Positions 9,617-19,161 are shown, counted from the first letter of the stretch. The stretch is 58,914 nt of DNA from UBA3210 sp963623095 (GCA_963623095.1 CAVFKD010000005.1:1-58914); one strand, 5' to 3'. Numbers and translations: made by a program. Notes: generated by a model not told the origin, from the letters alone.

Positions 9617-10538
9617 CTTTTATTTCTCCATTTGATGGCTTGTTATTAGAAAATTTATTGTTGTAAGGTTTCTTATTTGGATGGTTATATTGTTGATTGA
9701 CATATTGAGCATTAGAATTTTCATCTCTTGGTAATAACGCGTCTTTGATTTCTTCATAATCAACAAATAATACATTTTCTTTGTTTTCTAATCTGATTGA
9801 TTTAGTAATAACGTTCATTGATGTAATTTTATAAATTGCATCATTATATTTAACTTTAGTGCCAATTCTTGGTAATGATTTTTGTAAATCAGTATATGCT
9901 TCGTTTTCGTATTTTAAACAACAGATGAGTTTTCCGCAATGACCGGATAACTTTGGAATATTTAAAGCGAGCATTTGGTTTTTAGCCATAGTGATGGAAA
10001 TACCATCAAATTCATTTAAGAAAGTAGAGCAACAAAGCTTTAATCCGCAGATACCAATTCCACCAATCATTTTAGCTTTATCTCTTGTACCAACTTGTCT
10101 TAATTCAATACGACATTTTAATAAAGTCGCTAATTCTTTTAATAATTCACGGAAATCAACACGATTTTCGGAAGTGTAATAGATGATGATTTTGGATGCA
10201 TCTAACATGTATTCACATGTGATGATCTTCATATCAAGATTTAATTTATCCGCGCATTGTTGGATTTCTTTAACGTTTTTGGCTGCTTTTTCTTTGTTTA
10301 AATTAAATGTTGTAAAATCTAAATCTGTACCTCTTTTAACAAAAGTAGGATAAGTTTCAGGATTGTCGATTTCTTTTTCTTTGACTTGAGACATAACACG
10401 TCCTAATTCTATGCCTCTAGTTGTTTCAACAATCGCTAAATCGTCTTGCTTTAATGTATCATCATCAGTGATAAAATACATTGGTTTTTCTAAACCAAAG
10501 ACATAAATTTTAACTAATAATTTAGTATTTTCACTCAT
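9603..10538 (-). CDS. ricT: PSP1-domain protein RicT (YaaT)
   Basis: RicT is part of the RicA-RicF-RicT complex, which carries [4Fe-4S] clusters and helps RNase Y mature mRNAs; in Bacillus it affects sporulation and competence. The 311-residue protein has the PSP1 core and six conserved cysteines in two clusters, C164/C169/C170 and C201/C206/C207 (CGLKLCC and HCGKLICC). The C terminus (about 270-311) is Asn/Lys-rich and probably disordered. It sits between holB and rsmI exactly as in Bacillus. No RicA or RicF gene is seen in the window. Function is taken from the family. Confidence 0.92.
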   Translation of the reverse strand: MSENTKLLVKIYVFGLEKPMYFITDDDTLKQDDLAIVETTRGIELGRVMSQVKEKEIDNPETYPTFVKRGTDLDFTTFNLNKEKAAKNVKEIQQCADKLNLDMKIITCEYMLDASKIIIYYTSENRVDFRELLKELATLLKCRIELRQVGTRDKAKMIGGIGICGLKLCCSTFLNEFDGISITMAKNQMLALNIPKLSGHCGKLICCLKYENEAYTDLQKSLPRIGTKVKYNDAIYKITSMNVITKSIRLENKENVLFVDYEEIKDALLPRDENSNAQYVNQQYNHPNKKPYNNKFSNNKPSNGEIKDEKN

Positions 10539-10539
10539 G

Positions 10540-11541
10540 TTATTTTTCTCCTTCTAATATTTTAATAAAGATGTGTTCTAGAATTAATGGTTTATAGACA
10601 TTTAAATCTATTTTACTTCTAACTAGCATAATTTCTAGATAGATAGATTCTACATCTTTAAATAAGTCTTTTATTTTTAATAAATCTTCTTTTTTTGATT
10701 TTAAAGATATTTCTTTTCCAATATTTAGATACATAATATCTTTAAATACAACTGATAATAAGTCAATAAATAATCTTACTTCTTCTTTTGAATCAATGAA
10801 TAAATCTTTTTTAGATTTAGATAAATATACTTGTTCTAATTGATATAAGATTGATTTAGGTTTAGAAACCAATGTATCAATTGTATCTAATATCGCAGAT
10901 CTAACTTTTAAATATGAATCATCACTTGCTTCTTTAATAATTGTTTCTTTATCTTTATAAACACAAGATAATAATTCTTTATCAATTTCATCTAAAGAAG
11001 TAGTGCTTAATTCATCTAATAAGATATTCTTATCAACTGGAAGTAGGGTTAATACTTGGGCTCTAGAAATAATAGTAGGTAAAACTTTAGTATCATTTAA
11101 AGTAGTTAAGAATGCATATGTATTAGAATTAGGTTCTTCTAATGTCTTTAATAGAGCATTAATAACTTCATTAGATAGATTTTCAACAAGGTTAATAATA
11201 TAAATCTTAATACCTTTTCTTTCTAAAGAAGATTCGGATAGGAATGTTTGTAATTCTTCTATATCACTAACTTTGATTGATGATTTAGAAGAATCAAGGA
11301 TTTTAATATCAGTGTAGTTACCTTCATCAAAACGAATGCAAGACATGCATGTATCACAAGCTAAATCTTCATCTTCATCACAAATTAAAGACTTTGCTAA
11401 AAAATTAGCGCATTCAAAAACTGGGGCACCATCACTACCTTTAATAAGATAAGTTTGAGCGACCTTGTTTTGTCTTTTTGCGTTAATAAATGTATTACTA
11501 ACTCTAGTTTGATATGAAAGTAAATACTTCTTAAAATCCAT
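10540..11541 (-). CDS. holB: DNA polymerase III delta' subunit
   Basis: This clamp-loader subunit helps place the beta sliding clamp on DNA. The 333-residue protein resembles the AAA+ part of DnaX, but its nucleotide-binding loop (KGSDGAPVF) lacks a proper Walker A lysine, as is normal for delta'. It keeps the zinc module (CDEDEDLACDTCMSC), the LLKTLEEP element and a sensor ISRAQVL. The start is one base after the tmk stop (TAA-G-ATG) and has only a weak ribosome binding site, which points to translational coupling. Its place between tmk and ricT matches Bacillus. Confidence 0.9.
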   Translation of the reverse strand: MDFKKYLLSYQTRVSNTFINAKRQNKVAQTYLIKGSDGAPVFECANFLAKSLICDEDEDLACDTCMSCIRFDEGNYTDIKILDSSKSSIKVSDIEELQTFLSESSLERKGIKIYIINLVENLSNEVINALLKTLEEPNSNTYAFLTTLNDTKVLPTIISRAQVLTLLPVDKNILLDELSTTSLDEIDKELLSCVYKDKETIIKEASDDSYLKVRSAILDTIDTLVSKPKSILYQLEQVYLSKSKKDLFIDSKEEVRLFIDLLSVVFKDIMYLNIGKEISLKSKKEDLLKIKDLFKDVESIYLEIMLVRSKIDLNVYKPLILEHIFIKILEGEK

Positions 11542-11542
11542 C

Positions 11543-12169
11543 TTATTTCTTTAATCTTTCTTCTATTGCCTTTAATGTTTGTTTTACAACTTCTTCTTTT
11601 GATTTAGAAGCGTCAATAATAACAAATCTTTCAGGATATTGTTTCGCTAAAGATAAATATCCTTCTCTTACTTTTTTATGGAATGATAATTTTTCTAAAT
11701 CTAAACGATTAACTTCACGATTCTTATCTGCGTTAATTCTGCTTAAACCAATTTCAGGGTCTAAATCAAAAAGTAATGTTAAATCAGGGAAAGTGTTTTC
11801 TGTCGCGTACATATTGATTCTTAAAATATCTTCAATACCTAAATCACGAGCGAAGCCTTGATATGCTAAAGAAGAATCTAAGTAACGATCACAAATGACA
11901 ATCTTACCTTCTTTAACACTTGGCCATATTTTTTCAACTAAGTGTTGTCTTCTACTCGCTGCATATAATAAAGCTTCTGTACGAGAATCCATCGCAGTGT
12001 TTTCTTTATTTAAAATGACTTCTCTAATTTGTTCAGAAATAGGTGTACCACCTGGTTCACGAGTCATAACAATTTGATAACCTTGTTGTTCAAGAATTTC
12101 TTTTACTTTAGTTATCGCAGATGTTTTTCCTGATCCTTCAGGACCTTCAAGTGTAATAAATAGTGACAT
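11543..12169 (-). CDS. tmk: Thymidylate kinase
   Basis: It phosphorylates dTMP to dTDP with ATP, needed for dTTP supply. The 208-residue protein shows the P-loop GPEGSGKTSA at residues 8-17, TREPGGTPISEQIR (DRX/REPGG substrate site), the CDRYLDSSLAYQG motif and a lid region near residue 150. It has AAGGA ahead of the ATG and abuts recR by one base. In Bacillus the gene lies between recR and holB with a few small genes; darA (yaaQ) and yaaR are missing here. Confidence 0.96.
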   Translation of the reverse strand: MSLFITLEGPEGSGKTSAITKVKEILEQQGYQIVMTREPGGTPISEQIREVILNKENTAMDSRTEALLYAASRRQHLVEKIWPSVKEGKIVICDRYLDSSLAYQGFARDLGIEDILRINMYATENTFPDLTLLFDLDPEIGLSRINADKNREVNRLDLEKLSFHKKVREGYLSLAKQYPERFVIIDASKSKEEVVKQTLKAIEERLKK

Positions 12170-12170
12170 A

Positions 12171-12776
12171 TTAATCCTTTCTTATCACTTTTCTTCCTTC
12201 TAGTGCTTTTGTTAATGTGAGTTCATCCGCATAATCGAGTTGAGAACCCATTGGTAAACCATAAGCAAGTCTAGAAATAGTTAAAGGATATTTTTCTAAT
12301 AGTTTTTCAATATATAATGCAGTTGTTTCTCCTTCTAAATTTGGAGATGTGGCTAATATTAATTCTTTAATAGAACCTTGTTCAATTCTTTTTAAGAGTG
12401 AAGCAAAGTTGATATCATTAATACCAATTCCCTTAGTTGGAGATATTGAACCATTTAATACATGGTATTTACCATGATAAGATTTTAACTTTTCAAAAGC
12501 TAAAACATCTTTAAAATAGGAAACTACTACAAGTGTTTCATCATTTCTTTCTTCATCGTCACAAAATTGACAAATATCATCTTCTTTGTAACATCCGCAG
12601 ATAGGACAAATGGATATTCTTGTTTTAACATCTTCCATAGAAGAAATAAATGAATCAATTGATTCTTTCTTCATATCAAGAATTTGATATGCCATTCTTT
12701 CGGCTGATTTATATCCAACACCTGGTAGTTTTCTTAATGATTCAATTAAATTAGTGATTGTAACTAGCTCTTTCAT
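12171..12776 (-). CDS. recR: Recombination mediator protein RecR
   Basis: RecR works with RecO and RecF to load RecA on gapped single-stranded DNA. The 201-residue protein has an N-terminal helix-hairpin-helix (LRKLPGVGYKSAERMAY), a zinc finger (CPICGCYKEDDICQFC, about residues 57-72), and a Toprim domain (LVVVSYFKDVLAFEK; LATSPNLEGETTALYI). It ends in the usual LTLTKALEGRKVI. It has no clear Shine-Dalgarno and begins two bases after the ybaB stop, so it is probably translated by coupling. The ybaB-recR pair is conserved across bacteria. Confidence 0.96.
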   Translation of the reverse strand: MKELVTITNLIESLRKLPGVGYKSAERMAYQILDMKKESIDSFISSMEDVKTRISICPICGCYKEDDICQFCDDEERNDETLVVVSYFKDVLAFEKLKSYHGKYHVLNGSISPTKGIGINDINFASLLKRIEQGSIKELILATSPNLEGETTALYIEKLLEKYPLTISRLAYGLPMGSQLDYADELTLTKALEGRKVIRKD

Positions 12777-12778
12777 AA

Positions 12779-13081
12779 TTAGAATGGTAATTTCATGCTG
12801 TTAGCCATTGCTTGTTGAATTTTAGCTTGTTCGTTATCAATCTTAGCGATAGCTTCATTAATTGCGATTTTGATCATATCTTCGAGCATTTCTTTTTCTT
12901 CTGGGTCGATTGCGTCTTGATCAATTTCAATTTTTTCTAATTGTCTAGAACCATAAATAGAGACTTTAATCGCACCTCCATTTGATTCGTATTCAAAAAG
13001 TGTTTCTTCTAATTGTTTTTGTTTCTTTTCCATTTCTCTTTGCATCTTTTGTGCTTGAGCCATCATTTGGTTAATGTTCAT
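12779..13081 (-). CDS. YbaB/EbfC family nucleoid-associated protein
   Basis: A 100-residue DNA-binding protein that dimerises into a tweezer shape and binds the nucleoid. Family marks are the N-terminal MAQAQKMQREMEKKQKQLEE helix, the GGAIKVSIYGSRQLEKIEID strand region, and the acidic DAIDPEEKEMLEDMIKIAINEA helix. A good AGGAG precedes the ATG. It lies between dnaX and recR, the conserved dnaX-ybaB-recR order. Confidence 0.94.
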   Translation of the reverse strand: MNINQMMAQAQKMQREMEKKQKQLEETLFEYESNGGAIKVSIYGSRQLEKIEIDQDAIDPEEKEMLEDMIKIAINEAIAKIDNEQAKIQQAMANSMKLPF

Positions 13082-13092
13082 TGTAAATCTCC

Positions 13093-14832
13093 TTATTTTT
13101 TAATTATTTGATTTGTTTCTTCATCGTAACTATATTCAACTTCTTCAATTGGAGGAAGTTTATTAGCTTGTTTTAAATTGGTGAATTTTTGAATTCTTAA
13201 TGCACAATCTTGGCTTGTTAAAACAAGTATTAAATATTTAGAACCTGTTATTAATTCAATTACTTTAGAGAAACCTTTTTGGTTTTCTAATATAGCAATC
13301 TTACTTGCGATATTTTTAAAGTTTGCAACAAGAATTAATACATTCTTAGAAAGAATACCAGGAGTGCATTGCTTTAATGCTGCAGCATATTGACCTAATG
13401 ATTCAGAAGTAATATAGGAAGATAAATCACCCCATAAACTCTTAATGCGGTCTTTTTCAACTTTGTTACCTTGTAACATGAAGTTTAATGTTTCTTCTTC
13501 AGATAATATATATTCGTTTCCAACGTCGACTAATGGAGAAATCTCATAAGCGGTCTTTTTAACACTTGGAGTTGGAATATCTAATATTTCTAATTCTTGT
13601 GTTTTAGAAGTGTTTTGTTTTATTTCATCAATCTTTGGAGTAACAATTTCTTTTTTAGGTTCTACCTTTGGTTCTTCTACTTTGTTAACTACTGGAGTAG
13701 GAACTTCTTTTATTACTTCCTTAACAACTTCTTTGACAATTACTTTAGGTTCTTCTAGTTTTGAACAGGAAGAAGAAATCTTTAATAAAGCAATTTCAAT
13801 TAAAGAATTGATATTTGATACATAACGATATTGTGAATAAGTATCTAATAAAATATTTAACATTGTTAATGCGTTATCTTTTGAAATAGATAATGATTCA
13901 ACTTGTGAAGATGATAATACTTTTAAAATAGATACATCGTTAGTGTTTTTATAAATTAAGATATCTTTACAAATATCAATTAAATCACTTGTTAAACGTT
14001 TGATATCAATACCATGAGAAATAAATGAATCAAGTTTATCCATAAATTCTTTTACTTTTGATTCACAAACAAGAGTTAATAAATCGAGTTTTTCATCTGT
14101 GGATGTTAAACCGTATAATTCTTGCACTTTATCTAAAGTTAAATTATTTCCAGAATAAGCAATTGCTTGATCTAACATTGATAGAGAATCTCTAACACCT
14201 CCATCAGATAAAGAAACAATTAACTTTAAAGCTTCATCACTAGCTTCAACACCTTCTTTGTTAACAATCATTTTTAAATTGTTTAATAAATCAATGTCAG
14301 ATACTTTAGAGAAATCATATCTTTGAACTCTTGATAAAATAGTAGGCATTAATTTATATGGTTCAGTTGTACAAAGAATAAATACGACATTCGCTGGTGG
14401 TTCTTCTAATGTTTTTAATAAAGCATTAAATGCTTCATTAGTCATCATGTGAACTTCATCGATAATGTATACTTTGTATCTACCTAAACTTGGTGCATAT
14501 TTAACCTTTGCGATAAGATCTCTAATATCATCAATACCTCTGTTACTCGCTGCATCTAATTCAATGACATCAGGATGAGAACCTTCCATTAATGATAAAC
14601 AGTTCGCGCATTTATTACATTGGCATCCGAAACCTTCTTCACAGTTTAAAGCCTTGGCAAATAATCTTGCCATTGAAGTTTTACCTGTTCCACGAGGACC
14701 ACAGAATAAATATGCATGTGCAATTTTGTTTTCCTTAATTGCGTTTTGTAATGTTTTTACTACATGTCCTTGACCTGCGACTGATCCGAAAGTACTAGGA
14801 CGATATGTACGATATAAAGCTTTATAAGACAT
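13093..14832 (-). CDS. dnaX: DNA polymerase III gamma/tau subunit
   Basis: The ATPase motor of the clamp loader. It has Walker A GPRGTGKTSM, a four-cysteine zinc module (CEEGFGCQCNKCANC), Walker B (VYIIDEVHMM), LLKTLEEPP and the sensor SRVQRYDF. After the AAA+ domains comes a Val/Pro/Glu/Lys-rich linker (about residues 370-430), then a tau-type C-terminal domain. The ATG at 14832 is chosen over an in-frame TTG at 14847 because GGGTGA lies 7 bases before it and the family starts MSYKALYRTYRP. The length (579) is normal. I saw no convincing slippery site that would make a separate gamma form. An SRP RNA gene, often found beside dnaX, is not seen. Confidence 0.94.
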   Translation of the reverse strand: MSYKALYRTYRPSTFGSVAGQGHVVKTLQNAIKENKIAHAYLFCGPRGTGKTSMARLFAKALNCEEGFGCQCNKCANCLSLMEGSHPDVIELDAASNRGIDDIRDLIAKVKYAPSLGRYKVYIIDEVHMMTNEAFNALLKTLEEPPANVVFILCTTEPYKLMPTILSRVQRYDFSKVSDIDLLNNLKMIVNKEGVEASDEALKLIVSLSDGGVRDSLSMLDQAIAYSGNNLTLDKVQELYGLTSTDEKLDLLTLVCESKVKEFMDKLDSFISHGIDIKRLTSDLIDICKDILIYKNTNDVSILKVLSSSQVESLSISKDNALTMLNILLDTYSQYRYVSNINSLIEIALLKISSSCSKLEEPKVIVKEVVKEVIKEVPTPVVNKVEEPKVEPKKEIVTPKIDEIKQNTSKTQELEILDIPTPSVKKTAYEISPLVDVGNEYILSEEETLNFMLQGNKVEKDRIKSLWGDLSSYITSESLGQYAAALKQCTPGILSKNVLILVANFKNIASKIAILENQKGFSKVIELITGSKYLILVLTSQDCALRIQKFTNLKQANKLPPIEEVEYSYDEETNQIIKK

Positions 14833-14851
14833 TTTTAAATCACCCAAAAAG

Positions 14852-14874
14852 ATTATACAACTTTTAAGTTGTAT
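14852..14874 (-). promoter_or_regulatory. 20 bp palindrome at the dnaX promoter or leader
   Basis: ATACAACTTTTAAGTTGTAT at 14855-14874 is a perfect inverted repeat with 9 bp arms around TT. On the minus strand it overlaps a TATAAT hexamer (14857-14852), which would put transcription start almost at the Shine-Dalgarno. It may be an operator or a leader hairpin. The binding protein is unknown and the promoter assignment is uncertain. Confidence 0.4.
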
Positions 14875-14910
14875 TTAAAATAAAAATGTCCTTAATGTGT
14901 ATAATGAGTC

Positions 14911-16014
14911 TTAATCGTTTAATATGGCAACATTAATCATAGATTCTTCTTTTAATGAACCTGAATGTGCACCCTTCATATAGTCCCCATCTTTAATAGT
15001 GAAACCATATGAAGAAATCGATGTAGCCATATAATCACCTAAGAAATCATCGAAATTTGGATGAACTTCACCTTCACCAAAGAAACCAAGTGAAATAACT
15101 TCTTCTTTGGTGAATAATTTAAAATATTGTCCGTAATATTTGTTAAAAGCTTTTACAAAGTTTTCTTTTTGGCCTTCTTTTACATGGAAAAATGAACTTC
15201 TAGAATCTAATGAATGCATGATTTTTAAAGTAGAAGCAAAATCTTCATGCTCATAAATATTAAACCATTTTGCATCGACTAAAGAATGATCGGCAAGAAC
15301 GATGATTAAATTATCTTTATTTGCTTTTGCGATTTTCGCGACTTCTTTATTGATATATTTAACACATTCATGAACTTCTTTTGCTTTAGTTCCATACATG
15401 TGAATTAAACTATCTGGATAAGGATGATACATGTAATAGAAATGAGTTCCTTCATGTTTCATATAAACATCCGCGACTTCAAAGAATTCTTTTAAATCTC
15501 TAGGACCTAATGGGTCAATACTACATGGGTATAAAGGTTTTGAATAAACGCCGTTTTTCGCTAAAAAGTCCCATATTTTCTCGTTTGGACAATATGTATC
15601 TGATAATAATGGACCTTTTATTTTTTCTTTTGTTTCGGCGTTACAATTTGTAAACATTTCAACAACTAAATTATGTTGTTTGAAATATTGTTGCCAACCT
15701 AAAAATCCTGTCTCTATAGGATATTTTCCTGTAGTGATAGATGTAGTTGCCGCGGCAGTTGTTGGAGGAAAGACACTTGAAACTTCAAATGCTTTCTTTC
15801 TTAAAAGATAGTCACTTTGTTTTAAATGTGCTTCTTGTATTGATTTACCCATACCATCAAAAAGCATAATGCATACTTTTTTATATGGCTTTTGATTTAA
15901 TATAGAAGTTAATTCTTTATGTGGTTCATGAAAACATTTACCAGTAAAGTGTAATAATATCGAATTTGCGATTGAAACTAAGTTGTTTTCTTTATCGTAG
16001 AAAAAATAATCCAT
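14911..16014 (-). CDS. Alkaline phosphatase superfamily protein (phosphodiesterase/pyrophosphatase type)
   Basis: A 367-residue protein of the PF01663-like group. A metal site aspartate lies in MLFDGMGKSI, the Thr nucleophile region in FPPTTAAATTSITTGKYP (around residue 85), and later metal ligands in MYHPYPDSLIHMYG, VLADHSLVDAKW and KGAHSGSL. There is no signal peptide or membrane helix, so it is probably cytoplasmic. AGAGGT precedes the ATG. The gene lies upstream of dnaX on the same strand and is divergent from prfA. The substrate (nucleotide, phosphonate or phosphodiester) cannot be told from sequence. Confidence 0.8.
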   Translation of the reverse strand: MDYFFYDKENNLVSIANSILLHFTGKCFHEPHKELTSILNQKPYKKVCIMLFDGMGKSIQEAHLKQSDYLLRKKAFEVSSVFPPTTAAATTSITTGKYPIETGFLGWQQYFKQHNLVVEMFTNCNAETKEKIKGPLLSDTYCPNEKIWDFLAKNGVYSKPLYPCSIDPLGPRDLKEFFEVADVYMKHEGTHFYYMYHPYPDSLIHMYGTKAKEVHECVKYINKEVAKIAKANKDNLIIVLADHSLVDAKWFNIYEHEDFASTLKIMHSLDSRSSFFHVKEGQKENFVKAFNKYYGQYFKLFTKEEVISLGFFGEGEVHPNFDDFLGDYMATSISSYGFTIKDGDYMKGAHSGSLKEESMINVAILND

Positions 16015-16126
16015 GTTGTATACCTCTAGAAGTATTATATAACTTTCATATTTAAAAAATAAATATATTTATTTTCTTCAATTATTTTGATATTATTATA
16101 TAGGCCTTTTAAGGGAGGAAGTAAAA

Positions 16127-17218
16127 ATGGAAGATAAAATGATTGAAAGACTCGAAGCTATTTTAGTAAGAGTTGATGAAATTGATAAGCTTTTATGTGA
16201 AGATTCAATTGTTTCGGATGTTAAAAAATTAACATCTTTAAATAAAGAAAGAGCGTCTTTAAGTGAAGTTCATGATGCATATTTGAATTATAAAAAGATG
16301 ATGTCTGATTTAAAAGATTCAGAAATCATGTCACAAGATTCAGATCCTGAAATCAGTGAATTCGCAAAAGAAACTATTAAAGAATTATCCGCGAGCACAC
16401 AAAAATTATATGATGAAATGAAAATTATGCTTTTACCAAAGGATCCAAACGATGATAAAAACATTGTTTGTGAAATTCGTGGTGCCGCAGGTGGGGATGA
16501 AGCAAACATTTTCGCAGGTGACTTATTTAGAATGTATGTTAGATATGCAGAAACTCAAGGATGGAAAATTCAAATATTAGACTCATCTCCATCTGAAGCA
16601 GGAGGATATTCACAAGTAGTATTCTCAGTTAAAGGTGATTCTGTTTATTCAAAATTAAAATTCGAATCTGGTGCACACCGTGTTCAAAGAGTTCCTGTTA
16701 CTGAAGCAGGTGGTAGAATTCATACTTCTACTGCAACAGTTTTAGTTATGCCAGAAAGTGAAGATATCGATATTGAAATCAGAACTGAAGATTTAAAAGT
16801 TGATACATATCGTTCACAAGGTGCAGGTGGACAAAACGTTAACAAAACTGAATCCGCGGTTAGAATTACTCATATTCCAACTGGAACTGTTGTTTCTTGC
16901 CAAATTGAAAGAAGCCAAATCCAAAATAGAGAAATTGCGATGAACATGTTAAAAGCAAAATTATACGCTCAAAAGCAAGCTGAACAAGATGAAAAAATTG
17001 GCAATGAAAGACGTTTAAAAGTCGGTACTGGTGAAAGAAGTGAAAAAATTAGAACATATAACTATCCTCAAAACCGTGTAACTGACCACCGTATTGGTTT
17101 TACCATTCAAAAATTAGACCGTGTTATGGAAGGCGATATTGAAGAAATTATCGAAGCTTTAATTAACGCAGATCAACAAGATAAAATGGAAACTGAGGCT
17201 AAAAAATACAATGCTTAA
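16127..17218 (+). CDS. prfA: Peptide chain release factor 1
   Basis: RF1 reads UAA and UAG and triggers peptide release. The 363-residue protein carries the codon-recognition tripeptide PVT (RVPVTEAGGRIHTS, about residue 190; family PxT) and the GGQ peptidyl-release motif (SQGAGGQNVNK, about residue 233), whose Gln is methylated by PrmC. The ATG follows GGGAGGAAG. prmC starts inside its last 8 bases. A paralogue, RF2, is encoded at 23716-24826; the two differ in the recognition tripeptide (PVT against SPF). Confidence 0.97.
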   Translation: MEDKMIERLEAILVRVDEIDKLLCEDSIVSDVKKLTSLNKERASLSEVHDAYLNYKKMMSDLKDSEIMSQDSDPEISEFAKETIKELSASTQKLYDEMKIMLLPKDPNDDKNIVCEIRGAAGGDEANIFAGDLFRMYVRYAETQGWKIQILDSSPSEAGGYSQVVFSVKGDSVYSKLKFESGAHRVQRVPVTEAGGRIHTSTATVLVMPESEDIDIEIRTEDLKVDTYRSQGAGGQNVNKTESAVRITHIPTGTVVSCQIERSQIQNREIAMNMLKAKLYAQKQAEQDEKIGNERRLKVGTGERSEKIRTYNYPQNRVTDHRIGFTIQKLDRVMEGDIEEIIEALINADQQDKMETEAKKYNA

Positions 17219-18047
17219 GGCTTTAAAAGACATTGTTAAAGAAGCTTCAAATAAATCTAAACATTATCAAGATGTTTCTTTAAAAGATATTCTTTATCTT
17301 ATTAAGGAAACATTTTCTTTAGATGAAATTAGCTATATTTTGAATCAAGATAAAAAATATGAAGAAGATTTATTAAAAGATAAATTAAATCTTCTATTTT
17401 TAGGTATGCCTGTTGAATATGTATTAGGCTATCGATATTTCTTAGGTAATAAATTTAAAGTTACTGAAGATACTTTAATTCCTCGTAATGAAACAGAAGA
17501 ATTAGTTATATACACTAAAGAATTAATAAAGAAAGAAAATATGATTAATCCTTCAATCGTAGAAGTGGGTACAGGAAGTGGATGTATTTGTATTAGCTTA
17601 TCTTTAGAATATCCTAATAGTAAAATTGATTCAGTGGATTTATCTTCTGATGCATTAAATATCGCAAAAGAAAATAATCAAAATTTAAATGGCAAAGTTA
17701 ACTTCTATAATGGTGATACATTAACCCCAGTTATTAATAATAAATATGACGTTTTAACGTCAAATCCCCCATATATTGATAAAGATACATATGTGCAAGA
17801 ATCAGTATTAAAATATGAACCTCATATGGCTTTATTCGCAGATAATCATGGACTTGATATCTATGAAAAGATCTTTAAAAATGTTAATAAAGTAATGAAT
17901 AAACACTCTATTATGACTTTTGAAATATCTCCAGATTTAGAAGATGGATTAATTAACTTAAGAAATAAATACTTACCTGATTTTGAATATGAATTTAAAA
18001 AAGATATGAATGGATTGGTTAGATTTTTATTCATGATTAGAAAATAA
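17211..18047 (+). CDS. prmC: Release factor glutamine methyltransferase PrmC
   Basis: PrmC methylates the Gln of the GGQ motif in RF1 and RF2. The 278-residue protein has the N-terminal helical RF-binding region, the substrate element PVEYVLGYRYFLG followed by DTLIPRNETEELV, SAM motif I (VEVGTGSGCICISL) and the catalytic NPPY (TSNPPYIDKDTY). Translation is coupled to prfA by an 8-base overlap, the standard arrangement. Confidence 0.96.
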   Translation: MLKALKDIVKEASNKSKHYQDVSLKDILYLIKETFSLDEISYILNQDKKYEEDLLKDKLNLLFLGMPVEYVLGYRYFLGNKFKVTEDTLIPRNETEELVIYTKELIKKENMINPSIVEVGTGSGCICISLSLEYPNSKIDSVDLSSDALNIAKENNQNLNGKVNFYNGDTLTPVINNKYDVLTSNPPYIDKDTYVQESVLKYEPHMALFADNHGLDIYEKIFKNVNKVMNKHSIMTFEISPDLEDGLINLRNKYLPDFEYEFKKDMNGLVRFLFMIRK

Positions 18048-18104
18048 AAAAATATTCCATTTCTAACTATATAAAATTATAATAATCTTGCAGGAGGTTT
18101 ATAT

Positions 18105-18716
18105 ATGAAAACAATTCACACACGATTTGATGATGAGAATGTAGTAAAAACTCTTTTGAATGGAGAAGTAGTATCTTTTCCAACTGAGACTGTCTATGGA
18201 CTTGGAGTTGTCTATGATAGTGAAGAAGCTTTTAATAAATTAGTAAAAGCTAAAAATAGAAATCCTGATAAACCATTTACCTTAATGCTTTCTAGCATTC
18301 ATGATATTGAGCATTATGCAGAAGTTACTCCAGAAATTAAAAAAGTTATTAAGAAGTTTATGCCAGGAGAAATTACTTTATTATTAAAACCTAAAGAAAA
18401 TCTTTATCCATGGGTAAAATTAAATAGTAAATATATAGGCGTAAGGGTTCCAGATTATGATGAGGTTAGAAGACTTATTCATGATTGCCATAAACCTTTA
18501 TTAGTTACAAGCGCGAATATATCTGGTCAACCAGTATTAAAAAATTATGAAGAAGTATGTAAAACCTTTGATGGTATTATACCAATTGTTGTTAAAGGTG
18601 ATACTAGATCAAGTGTACCATCAAGCATCTTTATTCTTGATGAAAATCAAATTACTGAAGTTCGTAAAGGAAACATCCCTTTAGAAGCAGTTAAAAAAGT
18701 ATACGAAGGAGAATAA
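18105..18716 (+). CDS. tsaC: L-threonylcarbamoyladenylate synthase (TsaC/YrdC/Sua5 family)
   Basis: It makes threonylcarbamoyl-AMP from threonine, bicarbonate and ATP, the first step in t6A37 modification of ANN-reading tRNAs. The 203-residue YrdC-type protein shows FPTETVYGLG, KAKNRNPDKPFTLML (substrate-binding Lys and Arg), the VRVPDY element and TSANISGQP. It lacks the extra Sua5 C-terminal domain, so TsaC is the better name. A strong AGGAGG precedes the ATG. It follows prfA-prmC as in Bacillus (ywlC). Confidence 0.93.
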   Translation: MKTIHTRFDDENVVKTLLNGEVVSFPTETVYGLGVVYDSEEAFNKLVKAKNRNPDKPFTLMLSSIHDIEHYAEVTPEIKKVIKKFMPGEITLLLKPKENLYPWVKLNSKYIGVRVPDYDEVRRLIHDCHKPLLVTSANISGQPVLKNYEEVCKTFDGIIPIVVKGDTRSSVPSSIFILDENQITEVRKGNIPLEAVKKVYEGE

Positions 18717-18717
18717 T

Positions 18718-19146
18718 ATGATTATCGCAATAGGTTCCGATCACGGAGGATTCAAATTAAAACAAGAAGTTATCCAATATTTAAAAGAATTAGGACATGA
18801 AGTTAAAGATGAAGGTACTTACTCTTTAGATTCATGTGATTATCCTGATTTCGCTCATAAAGTTGCAACAGATGTATCAAATAATATCGTAGAAAGAGGA
18901 ATAGTTATTTGTACAACTGGTGAAGGAATTATGATTGCTTCAAATAAACATAAAGGCGTTAGATGTGGATTAATTTATAATGAAGATGTCGCAGCTCTTA
19001 CTAGACAACATAACAATGTTAATATGATATCTATGGGCGCTAAATATACAAGTATAGAACAAGCTAAAAAATACATTGATTTATTCTTAAATACACCATT
19101 TGAAGGTGGTAGACATATTAACAGAGTAAATAAAATTGAACTTTAA
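18718..19146 (+). CDS. rpiB: Ribose-5-phosphate isomerase B (RpiB/LacAB family)
   Basis: It interconverts ribose 5-phosphate and ribulose 5-phosphate in the pentose phosphate pathway. The 142-residue protein starts MIIAIGSDHGGFKLKQEV (active-site SDHGG), with SCDYPDFAHKVA, the catalytic Cys in ICTTGEGIMIASNKHKGVRC, and HNNVNMISMG. All key residues are present, though lactose/galactose-6-phosphate isomerase subunits are related. It begins one base after the tsaC stop with GAAGGAG before it. Confidence 0.93.
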   Translation: MIIAIGSDHGGFKLKQEVIQYLKELGHEVKDEGTYSLDSCDYPDFAHKVATDVSNNIVERGIVICTTGEGIMIASNKHKGVRCGLIYNEDVAALTRQHNNVNMISMGAKYTSIEQAKKYIDLFLNTPFEGGRHINRVNKIEL

Positions 19147-19161
19147 TTTAGGATTTTTACT

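Noticed and set aside
13610..13825. Plus-strand Ser/Thr-rich frame inside dnaX
   Set aside because: It is antisense to the Val/Pro/Glu/Lys linker of DnaX and has no ribosome binding site.
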